Shown in pieces: positions 52,792 to 63,469 of a stretch of 64,000 nt of DNA (its first letter is position 1; each line of letters starts with the position of its first letter). The stretch spans positions 2,170,001 to 2,234,000 of the forward strand of contig CM035313.1 of the NCBI GenBank assembly GCA_002900995.3. Reading direction: 5' to 3'. The notes beneath the pieces are model-generated. The model was not told where the DNA came from. It searched no databases and worked only from the letters and a program-made list of their open reading frames with translations. The position numbers were made by a program, and so were the translations under genes. The DNA is from Ganoderma boninense. Its lineage: Eukaryota; Basidiomycota; Agaricomycetes; Polyporales; Polyporaceae.

Positions 52792-55407
52792 CCCACCATA
52801 TGTTGTAGTAATGATGTATCAGGTTCTGGTTACGACTCTAAGTTGTTTTACATCAGGTAACAGCAAGTGATCTGATGTATCACGACGCCTCCTGGGCTTC
52901 CAGGACAGCCATCAATAACCTACCTAATTAGGGAGGCCTCCTCCGGAATTAATGGAACAGCCACCAGTTATCTCCCTGATTTGGAAGATCTACTTCCAAG
53001 CACAGCATTGCTGCTTCCCAGGCTTATCTAAGCCTGTGGGCCACTGTCCTGGGTGCCTGGGTGCCTCCCTCCATCAATTCTGGTATTCCCCCATCAATCC
53101 TGGGCTCCCCCCATCAATTCCGGGTTCTCCCATCATTCTACCAACCTCCTGCCCCTCCTGTCCCAATATAGCAGTCCCTCCTCCCTCCCGGAATTGTATT
53201 AGCTGTATCTCCCTCATTTCTGGGTGTATTGACTTCGTTTTTTTTGCATTATGTTTGTCTAATTAGCGTGCTTCTAATGCACCTAACACGACCATACAAT
53301 GATGGTTATAACATATACTAATGGCCCCTCTATAGTCGCTCTAGGGGGGAATGTTTGGCCCATATCTCAGCCATTTTTGCACGCATTTGCTTGCGCCCAA
53401 ATCCATCCAGTGGTTCCTCCGGTGCATATATCCCCTCCTCCTGGGGAACAGGTATATGCACCTTGGGAACCACTGGACCGATTGGCTTTGTTCCTTTTGC
53501 GTCTGGTAGCTACTAGTAAGTGCATTCTAGGCATATAGGCTGCATACAGGCGCACCCAGTTGCCACTGTAGGAGGGGGGCATCAATAGTCACCTATAGTC
53601 GACTTCTTCCCCCCATATATCCTTCAGTTCTTGGCCGTTTTTTGTGCCCCTTATATGCCCGGAAAGCCCTGTGTAAGGGCGTTCCAACAAGCCTACATAC
53701 GCCCCAATCCGTCCACTGTAGCCCTCGGACCATAGACCCCTTCCCCTGACTACTCCCCTCCCCACTGTTTGGCCCATATCTTGGGCAGTTTTGGGCCAAT
53801 CCACTCGCTCTCTTTTGTGTCATATATGTGTACTATACCACAAGCCAATGCACCACTGAAAAGTGTTATCAGGCATGTAGATCTATATACAGGTTGTTAT
53901 CAGTAGTCACCAGTTTACCCCCCTCTGACAATTTTTCCATTTGCCTGATAAAACATGCAGTTATATGGTCGGATAGCAGCCAATTACAGCTATCCAATGC
54001 AACAAAGTTGAGGGGAAACAGGTAAGAAGTCATTGATATATGACTTGTGGAAGCCAAGGGGGACCCCTTGGTCTAGTAAGGCATTTCCGAGAGCAGTGTC
54101 TTACTGCCTGTCTTAAAGTGTCTTACAGCCCAGTGCACATTTGATCTATTAGCTATATCTCATCCATTTCTTGACCGATTGGGATGGTTTTGGGCTTGTT
54201 GGAAAGCGGCTGCAAAGGGCTTTTAATTAGTGTATATAATCTACTCAGCTACCACCACCTACATATATGTCAGAGGGGGGTAGATCTAGGTACCACTGAT
54301 AACAGACTCTATATAAATCATTGGAGGGGATAGTAGTATACACTGCATAGTTATAACAAGTGCTATTGCATGCATAGTACACAAAAGAGAGCGAGTGGAT
54401 TGGCCCAAAACTGCCCAAGATATGGGCCAAACAGTGGGGAGGGGAGTAGTCAGGGGAAGGGGTCTATGGTCCGAGGGCTACAGTGGACGGATTGGGGCGT
54501 ATGTAGGCTTGTTGGAACGCCCTTACACAGGGCTTTCCGGGCATATAAGGGGCACAAAAAACGGCCAAGAACTGAAGGATATATGGGGGGAAGAAGTCGA
54601 CTATAGGTGACTATTGATGCCCCCCTCCTACAGTGGCAACTGGGTGCGCCTGTATGCAGCCTATATGCCTAGAATGCACTTACTAGTAGCTACCAGACGC
54701 AAAAGGAACAAAGCCAATCGGTCCAGTGGTTCCCAAGGTGCATATACCTGTTCCCCAGGAGGAGGGGATATATGCACCGGAGGAACCACTGGATGGATTT
54801 GGGCGCAAGCAAATGCGTGCAAAAATGGCTGAGATATGGGCCAAACATTCCCCCCTAGAGCGACTATAGAGGGGCCATTAGTATATGTTATAACCATCAT
54901 TGTATGGTCGTGTTAGGTGCATTAGAAGCACGCTAATTAGACAAACATAATGCAAAAAAAACGAAGTCAATACACCCAGAAATGAGGGAGATACAGCTAA
55001 TACAATTCCGGGAGGGAGGAGGGACTGCTATATTGGGACAGGAGGGGCAGGAGGTTGGTAGAATGATGGGAGAACCCGGAATTGATGGGGGGAGCCCAGG
55101 ATTGATGGGGGAATACCAGAATTGATGGAGGGAGGCACCCAGGCACCCAGGACAGTGGCCCACAGGCTTAGATAAGCCTGGGAAGCAGCAATGCTGTGCT
55201 TGGAAGTAGATCTTCCAAATCAGGGAGATAACTGGTGGCTGTTCCATTAATTCCGGAGGAGGCCTCCCTAATTAGGTAGGTTATTGATGGCTGTCCTGGA
55301 AGCCCAGGAGGCGTCGTGATACATCAGATCACTTGCTGTTACCTGATGTAAAACAACTTAGAGTCGTAACCAGAACCTGATACATCATTACTACAACATA
55401 TGGTGGG
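52792..55407. repeat. 2,616-bp palindrome (foldback-like element), 1,028-bp arms
   Basis: Arms at 52792-53819 and 54380-55407 are mirror images about 54099.5. All open frames in one arm have an identical partner in the other, and no mismatch was noticed. The outer ends read CCCACCATATGTTGTAG and CTACAACATATGGTGGG. The 560-bp centre (53820-54379) is A/T-rich with no gene. The flanks carry no target duplication. Instead, about 640 bp of copia sequence, present at 34112-34752 in element B, are missing at this site. Arms hold no recognisable coding sequence. Confidence 0.9.
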
Positions 55408-55746
55408 TGGAGGTGCAGGCTGTGGTGCAGGAGGCGCAGGAGGAGCTGGAGGAGCTGGAGGCGCAGGAGGTGCAGGATCATCATAGTCACCATCTCTCCC
55501 CTGATCATGCAGCTCTGGCACTCCTGGCACACCGTCGTCTGGTGGTGCTGCATCGTCAGGGCTCCCAGGGATGTCCACATCGTCGAGGGGCAGGCCAAAG
55601 ACATTGATGAAGGGCGAGTTGCTAGGGAAGCACTGCTCGTCAAACACTGCATGCGATGAGACAATCACCTTCTTCGCTGCAGGGTCCCAGAACCACCAGG
55701 CCTTGGTGCCATCCGGATAGCCAATGAAGATGCACTTGCGCGTGTG
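55408..55746 (-). pseudogene. pol: copia C pol, piece beyond the palindrome
   Basis: Minus strand: HTRKCIFIGYPDGTKAWWF, WDPAAKKVIVSSHAVFDEQC, then the proline-rich linker (PAPPAPPAPPAPPAP). It starts exactly at the residue (His after KALQP) where the plus-strand half of element C ends at 43118. The two form one element cut by an inversion breakpoint. Confidence 0.85.
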
Positions 55747-55747
55747 G

Positions 55748-56760
55748 TGTAGTATCATCAAGAGCAATCATATCAGGATGGCGTCTTGTGGTTTGACCAT
55801 GACACAAAGTATAGATGACAGGAGTTCCTCTAGGTAGGTTATTGCGGGCAAGAGCAACTTCAGCTGGGCTTTGTGGTGTGAACTCTTAAAGGATAGGGTT
55901 GCTCAAGAAATGCTGTACATCCCGTATTCCACGCCAGAGGACAAATATTGGGACTTTGGCAGCACGGAAGATAGGGAGCATTGCATATGAGTTACAGGCC
56001 ACTGGATCAAAGACTACACCTGCACGCAGGTTGGACGAGAAGTCGCTAATAATGGAGGCACGGAGTGCATCTGTCCAGGAGTGATCTACTGTTTGCCCGT
56101 GAAGAAAAACAACCCAGGCTGGTACTTGGTCTATCACTGTTCCCATCTGCTGAGGCTGCCCATGCTGTGCGGTAATGAGTCCTGCCAGCATTCTACCAGT
56201 CCCGTGCGGAGAAAAGAGCCACAAAGCAATTGCCATGGAGCACTGTGCTGCAAGAATCAAGAATGCTTCATGGGCACGGCGTATTGCATACTGAGCCTTC
56301 TGGATTGAGCTGTGGAGTTTTTGGTAGCCACAGTCCTCCGGGTGTGGCCAATGCTCCTGCCCACGAATCACCAAGTACACAGTGGCATTATAAGGGCTTT
56401 GTTCCATTGATTGTAGCAAGAGGTCTGAGACGTGTAACAGACCCTTCTCGAGACGTATCCATGAATTCTGAATGTTTTCGGGAAGACCCCAGCCACTCTT
56501 GAATTGGGCTGGCTGTAGAAATGTTGGGTCCATCCACAAACGGCTAAGGAGAAGGTCATCGAGAGGAACATTTATCAAGATAAATGGCATTTCTGGGTAC
56601 TTCTCAATGGCAAACTGTGGGCTGTAAATAATCAGTATTCGACAGCACTGCGAGATGTGAAGACATACCAAGATGCTTCCGGCTGCATGATTGTGTTCAG
56701 TCTCGAGTCTCTGCAATGTATATTTCGGGGCCAGGTGGATGTACAACTCCCATCAGATGA
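55748..56760 (-). pseudogene. U1b, 5' piece
   Basis: The minus strand is open for 286 codons: YPEMPFILINVPLDDLLLSR, QNSWIRLEKGLLHVSDLLLQ, QKAQYAIRRAHEAFLILAAQ, CSMAIALWLFSPHGTGRML, VPAWVVFLHGQTVDHSWTDA, SIISDFSSNLRAGVVFDPVA, KVPIFVLWRGIRDVQHFLSN. A stop follows near 55885, then EFTPQSPAEVALARNNLPRG, VIYTLCHGQTTRRHPDMIAL and DDTT, where copia C pol begins. An intron (GTATGT to TTTACAG) probably lies at about 56680-56635. It matches U1a (DFSLNVPHAGMFVC, VPVYISWGPIH). Its downstream neighbour is now at 43119, inverted. The function is unknown. Confidence 0.65.
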
Positions 56761-57884
56761 CCATGTTCAGACGTAAAGGGTTGTGCAGGGCGCAAACCAG
56801 GGGTGGGTGTGCGTGCAGGTGCGAGGCGCGAGGGTGGGTGTGTGCAGTCAGTTGACTGTGGGTTCAGGTGTGGTGTGGGTGCATTCAGGGTGTGAGCACA
56901 TGGGGCGAGGTCAGTGTGTGCGTGTGGGGGCTGGTGTAGGTCCTGGCGGAACATGTGGGTGCGAGAACACGGGGACAGGGCGGGTGCTGGGCCAGCGTGC
57001 AGTTGCGAGCATGCAGGACTGGGGTAGATGCGTACGGGCAGACGAGGGCGAATACTTGCATGCGTGTACGTACACGCACGAGGTACTTTCGCAGTGGGCT
57101 AGTTCTTGGGTGTGAGCATGCGCAGGCTGGTGCAAGCGGATGGACGAGGGGAATGCTCACGCATGCACAAGTAAACAAGGGCGAAATGCCTGAGGGGTGT
57201 ACAACACCTGTCAGGCTTGACGCGCTGGCTGGTGTTCCAAGAGGGGGCTATTGGGACGCACTGAGTCAGTGCAAAACCCGAGACGACTGTCCCACTCACC
57301 ATTTAAGCACGTCCACGGGGACGGGCGCGGGTGCTGCAGATGCCGACAGCAGGTGTGCACACGGGCGCAGGCACGGGGGACAGCGAGGGTGGGTACGGAC
57401 AGAGGCGAAGGCAGAGGAGGGCATGGGTGTGACTCGGAGTGCAGTTGTAGGCAACGGCGTGGATGGGCACCGGTTCAGGCGAGCATGGGCGATGCAAAGC
57501 CGATGGCGTGGCTGGGCATTGGTGCAGGATGGAGCACACGGGCACGGGTGTGGGCGCAGGCACGAGCGTGGTTGCAGGGGACGGCAGGGGATGGTGAGGG
57601 CGGGTACAGGCCTGGGTGCGCACGCAGGCGTGGGTTCTGGAGTCAGCGGCTGTGGGCACAGGCACAGGTGCAGGCAGCGGGGGGCACGGGGACTGGCGAG
57701 GGAAGGTCAGAGAAGGAGGACTGGACTGGAGAGGGGCGGAAGGAGGCCTGATGGCGAGATCGAGGGCGGGTGTGGATGGCGGACGTTGGAAGAGGGCTAG
57801 CCGAAGTAGAAGAAGGGTGAGGAGGAGGAGGAAGACGATGCAGTGGGTAGGGAGAACAATGAGGGGTGGGCCGGAAGGTGAGGT

Positions 57885-57950
57885 GCCCACTAGGCGCCAA
57901 CGGACTTTGTCGAAATTCCAACGAAGTCCGCCGGTGCCTAGTGGGCGCTT
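57885..57950. repeat. hairpin P2, GC-rich version
   Basis: GCCCACTAGGCGCCAACGGA pairs with a segment ending GCCGGTGCCTAGTGGGC. The stem is about 28 bp with few mismatches, and the core GGACTTTGTC/AACGAAGTCC is shared with the R1 and R2 hairpins. Confidence 0.85.
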
Positions 57951-59238
57951 GTTCACCTCTGACGTCTTGGCTCTTCGACTCTAGCCTCATGCTATGCTCA
58001 TCCCCAGCCCCGCTCTCATGCTCGTGCTCGTGCTTGACCCCTTCCTCCTGCTTCCACCCTCACCTTCACCCTCACCTGCGCCCGCCCTCGCCTGCATCTG
58101 CACTCAGCAACCATCGCCCTCAACCTCAACCTCAACTTTGACCTTAACCTTGACTTCGACCTTGCCCTCACCTGCGCCCGCCCTCAGCGTCCATCACCCT
58201 CCCTTTGATGGATGTACATACATCCATCAAAGTCGCCACTGTCCTCCTCCTCCTTCACTGCTGTCGCCTTCGCCGCCCTCCACTGTGCCTGCCCACGCTC
58301 ACGCACACACTCGCACCCACCTGCCCTCCACCATACATACATGCACACATATGCGTGCCCAGGCCATCCATAAAGGAGTCGCTACGACCCGGGGGCAGTG
58401 GGAGGGTCCGAGGGGTCAATTGGTGCTGGGCACTACGGAAAGGTACATTTCCTTGTTCCCATTCCCCCCTCCTTCAGGCAGGCCTCATCCACCAACGTGG
58501 ATGCCCATGCCCTTCTCCGCGGGGCTATAGTCAGGCTGTGGCTTTGATGGATGTACAACATCCATCAGCGTGGTCGCGGTCACGGTCGCCTGGGTCCGTG
58601 TTTGCACTTTGGGTGCTCATTGTCTCCTAGACTTGCCCCGCGCTCCTCGGCTTCGATCCCGCCTGCGCCCGTGGCCCTCGACCTTGCCCTTGACCTTGCC
58701 CTCAACTTCTATCCCACCTGCACTCATGCTCCCGCACCTGTGTCCACTCTCACCTTGGCTCTTGACCTCTATCTCCACCCTCACCATCACCCTCGGCCTC
58801 GGCTGCGCCCGCTCTCGCGCCCTCGGACTCCCTCCCCACCTTAACCCTTGTCCTCGCCCTCCATCTGCACTCATACGCATGTGCGCGCGTCCACGCCCGT
58901 GTGCTCATGCGCCCTCGGACTCAATCCTGGCCCTCACCATCACCCTCGGCCTCGGCCATGCCTGCTCTGGCGCCCTCAGACTCCCTTCCCTCCCTCCCTC
59001 ACCATCGCCGTGTATGTGGACATCACTCATTACGCCTCCACCCTTGACCTCCAACCCCGCCCTTGACCTCGCACTCAACCTCGTATGGAGAATGGGAGAG
59101 AGGAACGGATGGGGGAGGATGGACCCTTGTCAGACAGTTTTCCACGGGGCACTAGTAAGTGTCTGTCTTCCTTCCCTCTTGCATTTCCCCGGGCCTCATC
59201 CACCAAAGTGGATAACTTCTCGTTAGTGCTTCTGTCAG

Positions 59239-59266
59239 CACAACTTTGATGGGTGTTGTACACCCA
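59239..59266. repeat. palindrome P1, best copy
   Basis: TTTGATGGGTGTT is followed by GTACACCCATCAAA, an almost perfect 26-bp palindrome. Just outside, GTGCTTCTGTCAGCACAA is itself a small inverted repeat. Confidence 0.85.
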
Positions 59267-59270
59267 TCAA

Positions 59271-60168
59271 AACGTCAACACCTGAACAATCTACAAGTAT
59301 GCGCTATACGGTACTTGTGCCGCTGTTCTGTCGCAACTAGAGGTCGACTCCTGGGCCATTTGCGGTCTTACAACTCCCTCAGGCTCCCGAGCATGGTGAG
59401 TGCATCCACCCTCCCACAGGTGCTAGTCTAGGCCTGACACTCTGTGCATGCCTGCCTGACGCAGTTCGTCAGCCCCTTGCTAGGCCCCATTGAAATGGGC
59501 TCCCCCATTTGCGCCGCGGGGCCCCTGTATAGGTGAATATTCAGCCCCGAGATCCCAAATATGACATCAAGAGCCAAATGTTCATGGCGGCTTTCCAGGC
59601 GGCGGGCAGTGAGCAACAGTTTAGGGGACGATCACCCTCTATGAAAAGCAGGGGTGTCGGGCCCTCAACCTCTACTCTGCATCCCTCTGCTCTCCCTACA
59701 CATTTCTTACCATCTCCCTTGCTCCTTTCATTGCAAAGGCAGTTGTCTCCACATCCCAGCTCAACTTTTTCCTCATGCAACTCGACTTTAAGCTGAACGC
59801 TCCAGTTTCACTGGACTTCTGTTCGACTGGACTTCTCGCCAGTGGACTCCACAGCGGCGGCTTGGGCACACGCTCTTCAAGCCAACTGCTGGTGTGTCTT
59901 CACGGTCACTGGAGTATTGAACACTTCGTGGTCAACTCCACTCCACTCTCCTCACTCATCTTGCTCCTCGTTTCCCTCCTCATCTCAAGCCTGGTCTCCT
60001 ATCTGCGTGGAAGGGTTGCTGTAGCATGCACACCCCCCACTTCGTCTCAGTGAGTGACCTTGTGAGTTAGCATGATAGCCACTTACCTGCTCTTGATTCT
60101 CCCAGTCAGCTTTCAGGGAACTTGGGGTGGCTCCAACGTAACTGGTGTTGTACATCGCTTACGTTAAG
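59271..60168 (+). other. possible upstream exons, unrecognised
   Basis: Plus-strand coding-like text without a clear frame: LLGHLRSYNSLRLPSM, then GTGAGT at about 59396 and several 60-90 codon open stretches up to 60053 rich in serine and leucine. Composition resembles the region ahead of U1a (19434-20060). No domain, repeat or RNA gene was recognised. Confidence 0.25.
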
Positions 60169-62268
60169 ATGCCTAAAGTTACGCTCCGCCCAGTCAATGA
60201 TCAGGTCCCCAAAGGCACCAGTAAGTAAATACGACATAGTCTTCACATCCAATGATGTTCAACACACTGTAGGACATCAGCGGTCGCTCCCTTGCCATGC
60301 TCGTACTCCTTCTATCCCTCCAGAGGCCGACACTGCATCGGGTAGCAGAAGGCAACAGGTGCCCAATCTGCTGGGTGGCAAACCTGTGCATCTCAAGAAC
60401 TGGGATCCAAGACTGCCTCAGCTGTTCGAGTTCGACAGCCATCCCTTGCTCGAACATGTCAAGGACCATGTTAACAAGGTCTACATCTATGTTCAAGACA
60501 CGGATCCTGCTGCACGCGCTGCATTCTATAAGTACATCAGTCCTAAGTCGTACAAGATCCCGGAAGGCACATGGCGAGGCATCGAGAAAGCCGGTAAGTT
60601 GCTCTTGATGAATATAAATAGCAATGTACTCATGCCACACAGGTTATGTTGTTCTCAAGCGAGGAGACTACGTCTTTGCCCATAACATGTGGGGCTCCGG
60701 CCTGCCAGAAGATGATGTGATCCAGGCGTATGTCACACCTGAGTACATTCTCTTCTTGTTCTATATTATGAATTATAATTCATGTTCCCATGTAGAGGCG
60801 TACTGAAAGCCGTGGACATGGAGAATTTTGTGAAGGCCCACGACGCAGCCCTGGGTAAGCGTCATCTCCGTACTCCTGACAAGTCCGTGCTCGGTGATGA
60901 TGAATATGTTGGTGGAGTTGCATGGGAGCGCAGTCCTCACACCGTCTCTATTGGCAAAGCAGCTCGTTGCTACACTACAGGCCAGTCCTACCAGACACAG
61001 TGCAAGCTGGCAGCACCAACCCTTGGAGCAAAGATGCTAGATCCAGAGGAACCTACAGAGCATCATAAGTTGCGTCTCCAGGCAGTGCAGGTAAGCATAG
61101 AATAATAAACCTGTATATTGTGGCTGACATGGTGATACTTTGTGGTGTAGGCAGCATCTCCCATTGCTATTGCTGCATTGGAAGCAGGGCCAAAGGCAGT
61201 CTCTGCAGCACTGAAGCAGCATGCTGAAGTGACCAACATGCCATGCCTTGGCACTGCTGACAATTACGCCTTTCCTGCCATGCAGATCAATATTTGCTCT
61301 ACAAAGACCGCGGACAATCTTGTTGGCAAGTCTTCAACATGTTTATTCTAATAATGTACTAATGTCTATCCTTAGAGTCAGAAAATGCTTTTGGGGCAGA
61401 CCTTGGGCAATTTGCTGGCAAACATATTGATCATGGTGATTCTCCTGGTGGCCTAACAGCCATGATAGCATTGAGTGATCTGGCTGAGAATGAAGAGCCT
61501 GGTTATTTCATGCTAGTTGAACTTGGAGTGGCTATAGGCATGTCTACTTATTTATTAGCCAACATGTTGTTAACAACTTGTCATAGAACTTCGCAACCTG
61601 GTAGTTGCTTGTTTTTGTGGCTTACGCTGCCATGGTGGCTTCCCTCCCACATTACCACCTGGCCAAGATCCAGCTCCATGGTCTTATTGCTACATTGTCA
61701 TGTGTTATCCACCCCACGACATACTGGCTGGAAAGGCATGCCTTGCTTTTGGAGCAATGCCAAGTGGAAAGCTTTTTGCTATGCCTCCTGAACTCACACA
61801 TCCAGAGTGCGTCACAGGTGTTTTTTATTTGAAATTATGTCTTAACAGTTTGAACTGCCACAGGTTTGACAAGCAGCCTAGCATCTCAAATTCTACGAAC
61901 TGGATTGTGGATGGAGCTATGCTTACTTCCCGGGAAGCATACTTGTGCTGGTTCTACCGTTCTTTTGCACAAATCCTAGGCCACTTTACATGCCAAATGC
62001 CATCTTGGATGGAGCCACAGTTGGACCTTGCAGCTTTGGCAAATGTCATCTCTATCGTGGATGAGGATGGCGAGAGGATAAGGCTGAACACGGCTCGAAC
62101 CGCGGTTGAGCCGGAGCCGTAGCCGCAGTTATCAGTGCTCCGAAAGGCGTGATCCAGAGCCGCACCTTAACTGCACCGCAGTTTATTATTAACCGCGGTT
62201 CAGTTAATATGTAAACCGTGGCTCAATTGATAAACCGCAGGGATAATTAATAGTTGTTAATATAATAG

Positions 62269-62350
62269 TGTTCCAACCGGGAATTGAACCAGAGACCTCA
62301 GGGCTCTGCATTCATTCGATTAGGCGTACTAACCACTACACCAACAGACC
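62269..62350 (-). ncRNA. tRNA-like module a in MITE copy 4
   Basis: Minus strand: A box TGGTGTAGTGGTTAG, TCGAAT, B box GGTTCAATTCC, end GGTTGGAACA; 82 nt as in the other copies. Confidence 0.6.
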
Positions 62351-62480
62351 ATTACAGCCATTGGTAAGTAATATAATAAGTACTCTTACTTACTGAGATA
62401 AGATAAGATAAGATAGATAAGATAAGATAAGAGCTAAAAGGTCGTTGGTATATGATTATACATATGTATAGGCTCATTAA

Positions 62481-62552
62481 GAGCCCATGGTGCAGTGGTT
62501 AGCATGGCTGTTTCAACACACCGGGCCTTTGGTTCAATTCCCGGCCGGTACA
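62481..62552 (+). ncRNA. tRNA-like module b in MITE copy 4
   Basis: 72 nt: GAGCCCA, A box TGGTGCAGTGGTTAG, B box GGTTCAATTCC, end GGCCGGTACA. The D stem is disturbed (GCAT). Confidence 0.58.
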
Positions 62553-63469
62553 ATAGTATTAAATATGTAAATATTATGTATTTAATACAGCATTGTAAAC
62601 CACGGTTAAACTGCGGTTTTAAGTGTTCTATTGTACCCTTGATCCGGAGCTGCAGTTAACTGCACTGCAGTTAACAGTAAACCGCGGCTCGTATAACTGC
62701 GGCTCAAAGTGCGGCTCGGTTAATTGTTAACCGCAGTGTTAACTGTAACCATGTTCAGCCTTACGAGAGGATCCATGTGAAACCTTGGCTATTGGGGCCT
62801 GGATCTGAACAATATGTGGAAGAGTTTGGGTGTACCTGTGCAGAGGTGACTCAGTTGTGGGATGAACATATCAAGAAGCATTCTATGTTTATCCCCCAAC
62901 TTGCTTGTGCCTCCGTTCTAGGCATGCATATTCATTCAACTCTAATCTACTCATGCTGATACCTTGCTTCAGGGAAGCGCAAAGTGTCTGTTGAAGAGAT
63001 GGAGGAGGAACCATCAGTTGAGCCAGCCAACAATGCAAAGCGAGGTATGAATGCAGAATGTCAACCATGCAGTGACCATATAGCTAATGACAAACTTCAA
63101 GTGTGCCTTTCTACGCAAACAAAGAAGAAGCAGAAGCAAAATGAGCTAGAAGACACTTCTATGGATACAGATGATGAAGATCAAGAAGACGAGTATCTAT
63201 CCCATCGAAGACCTGTTAAGTGCACTCTTTCTGTCTCATCTAGTGTGTATATGTATTATTGCTTGGTGTTCTATTCTAACTTTCACAGAGCATCACAAAC
63301 AGGCTCAGGCATCAAAGGATGGAAGACAGTTACGTTTCCGGAAGCATGGACAAGGAGCAAGCTCAACTCATGAACAACAACCCATTGCTTCATCAAGCCA
63401 GCGTGTTCGCAGCCATTAGTCCTTGTGTAGTGTACTTAGCACGCAATAGAAATTCTCATGCTATTTCCA

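Larger units (their letters stand above)
56735..59270. repeat. GC-rich low-complexity spacer with recurring palindromes
   Basis: A spacer between U1b (minus) and the plus-strand genes after 59270. The left half is G-rich on the plus strand (GGGCGCAGGCACGGG-like), the right half C-rich (CCTCACCCTC-like), both with a weak GAGGGC period. Palindrome P1 occurs at about 56737-56757, 57192-57220, 58203-58229, 58541-58567 and 59239-59266, and hairpin P2 at 57885-57950. Read in reverse, 59060-59270 corresponds to R1 at about 2514-2740, so this is a GC-rich relative of the R family. Long open frames here are composition artefacts. Confidence 0.7.
62079..62763. mobile_element. 685-bp hAT-type MITE, copy 4, inside an exon
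   Basis: TAAGGCTGAACACGG ends, 8-bp duplication CGAGAGGA (62071-62078, 62764-62771), 685 bp. It splits the coding sequence after DEDGER; the frame resumes in the second duplication (ERIHVKPWLL). Translation through it adds a short tail and stops at 62120-62122. Confidence 0.93.
60169..63417 (+). pseudogene. possible DSBH (2OG-Fe(II)-like) oxygenase gene, interrupted by a MITE
   Basis: ATG at 60169 (MPKVTLRPVNDQVPKGT). Nine or more exons follow with introns of about 50-60 bp (for example 60221-60271 and about 61089-61150). Blocks in order: VNKVYIYVQDTDPAARAAFY, GYVVLKRGDYVFAHNMWGSG, NFVKAHDAALGKRHLRTPDK, AAPTLGAKMLDPEEPTEHHK, the core HIDHGDSPGGLTAMIALSDL, then ELRNLVVACFCGLRCHGGFP and WSYCYIVMCYPPHDI, then NWIVDGAMLTSREAYLCWFY, and after the MITE VKPWLLGPGSEQYVEEFG, EHIKKHSMFI, with an acidic, lysine-rich tail ending at 63417. 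The HxD followed by a distal HGG in a beta-rich context is what a TET/JBP-like or related oxygenase would show, but the assignment is tentative. Confidence 0.45.

Noticed and set aside
52952..53266. Open frames in the palindrome arms
   Set aside because: They occur in both arms by symmetry, have no domain features and odd composition; no gene is claimed.
56783..58880. Open frames of up to 281 codons in the GC-rich spacer
   Set aside because: Both strands and several frames are open because of GC-rich repeats; arginine/glycine or proline/serine runs only.
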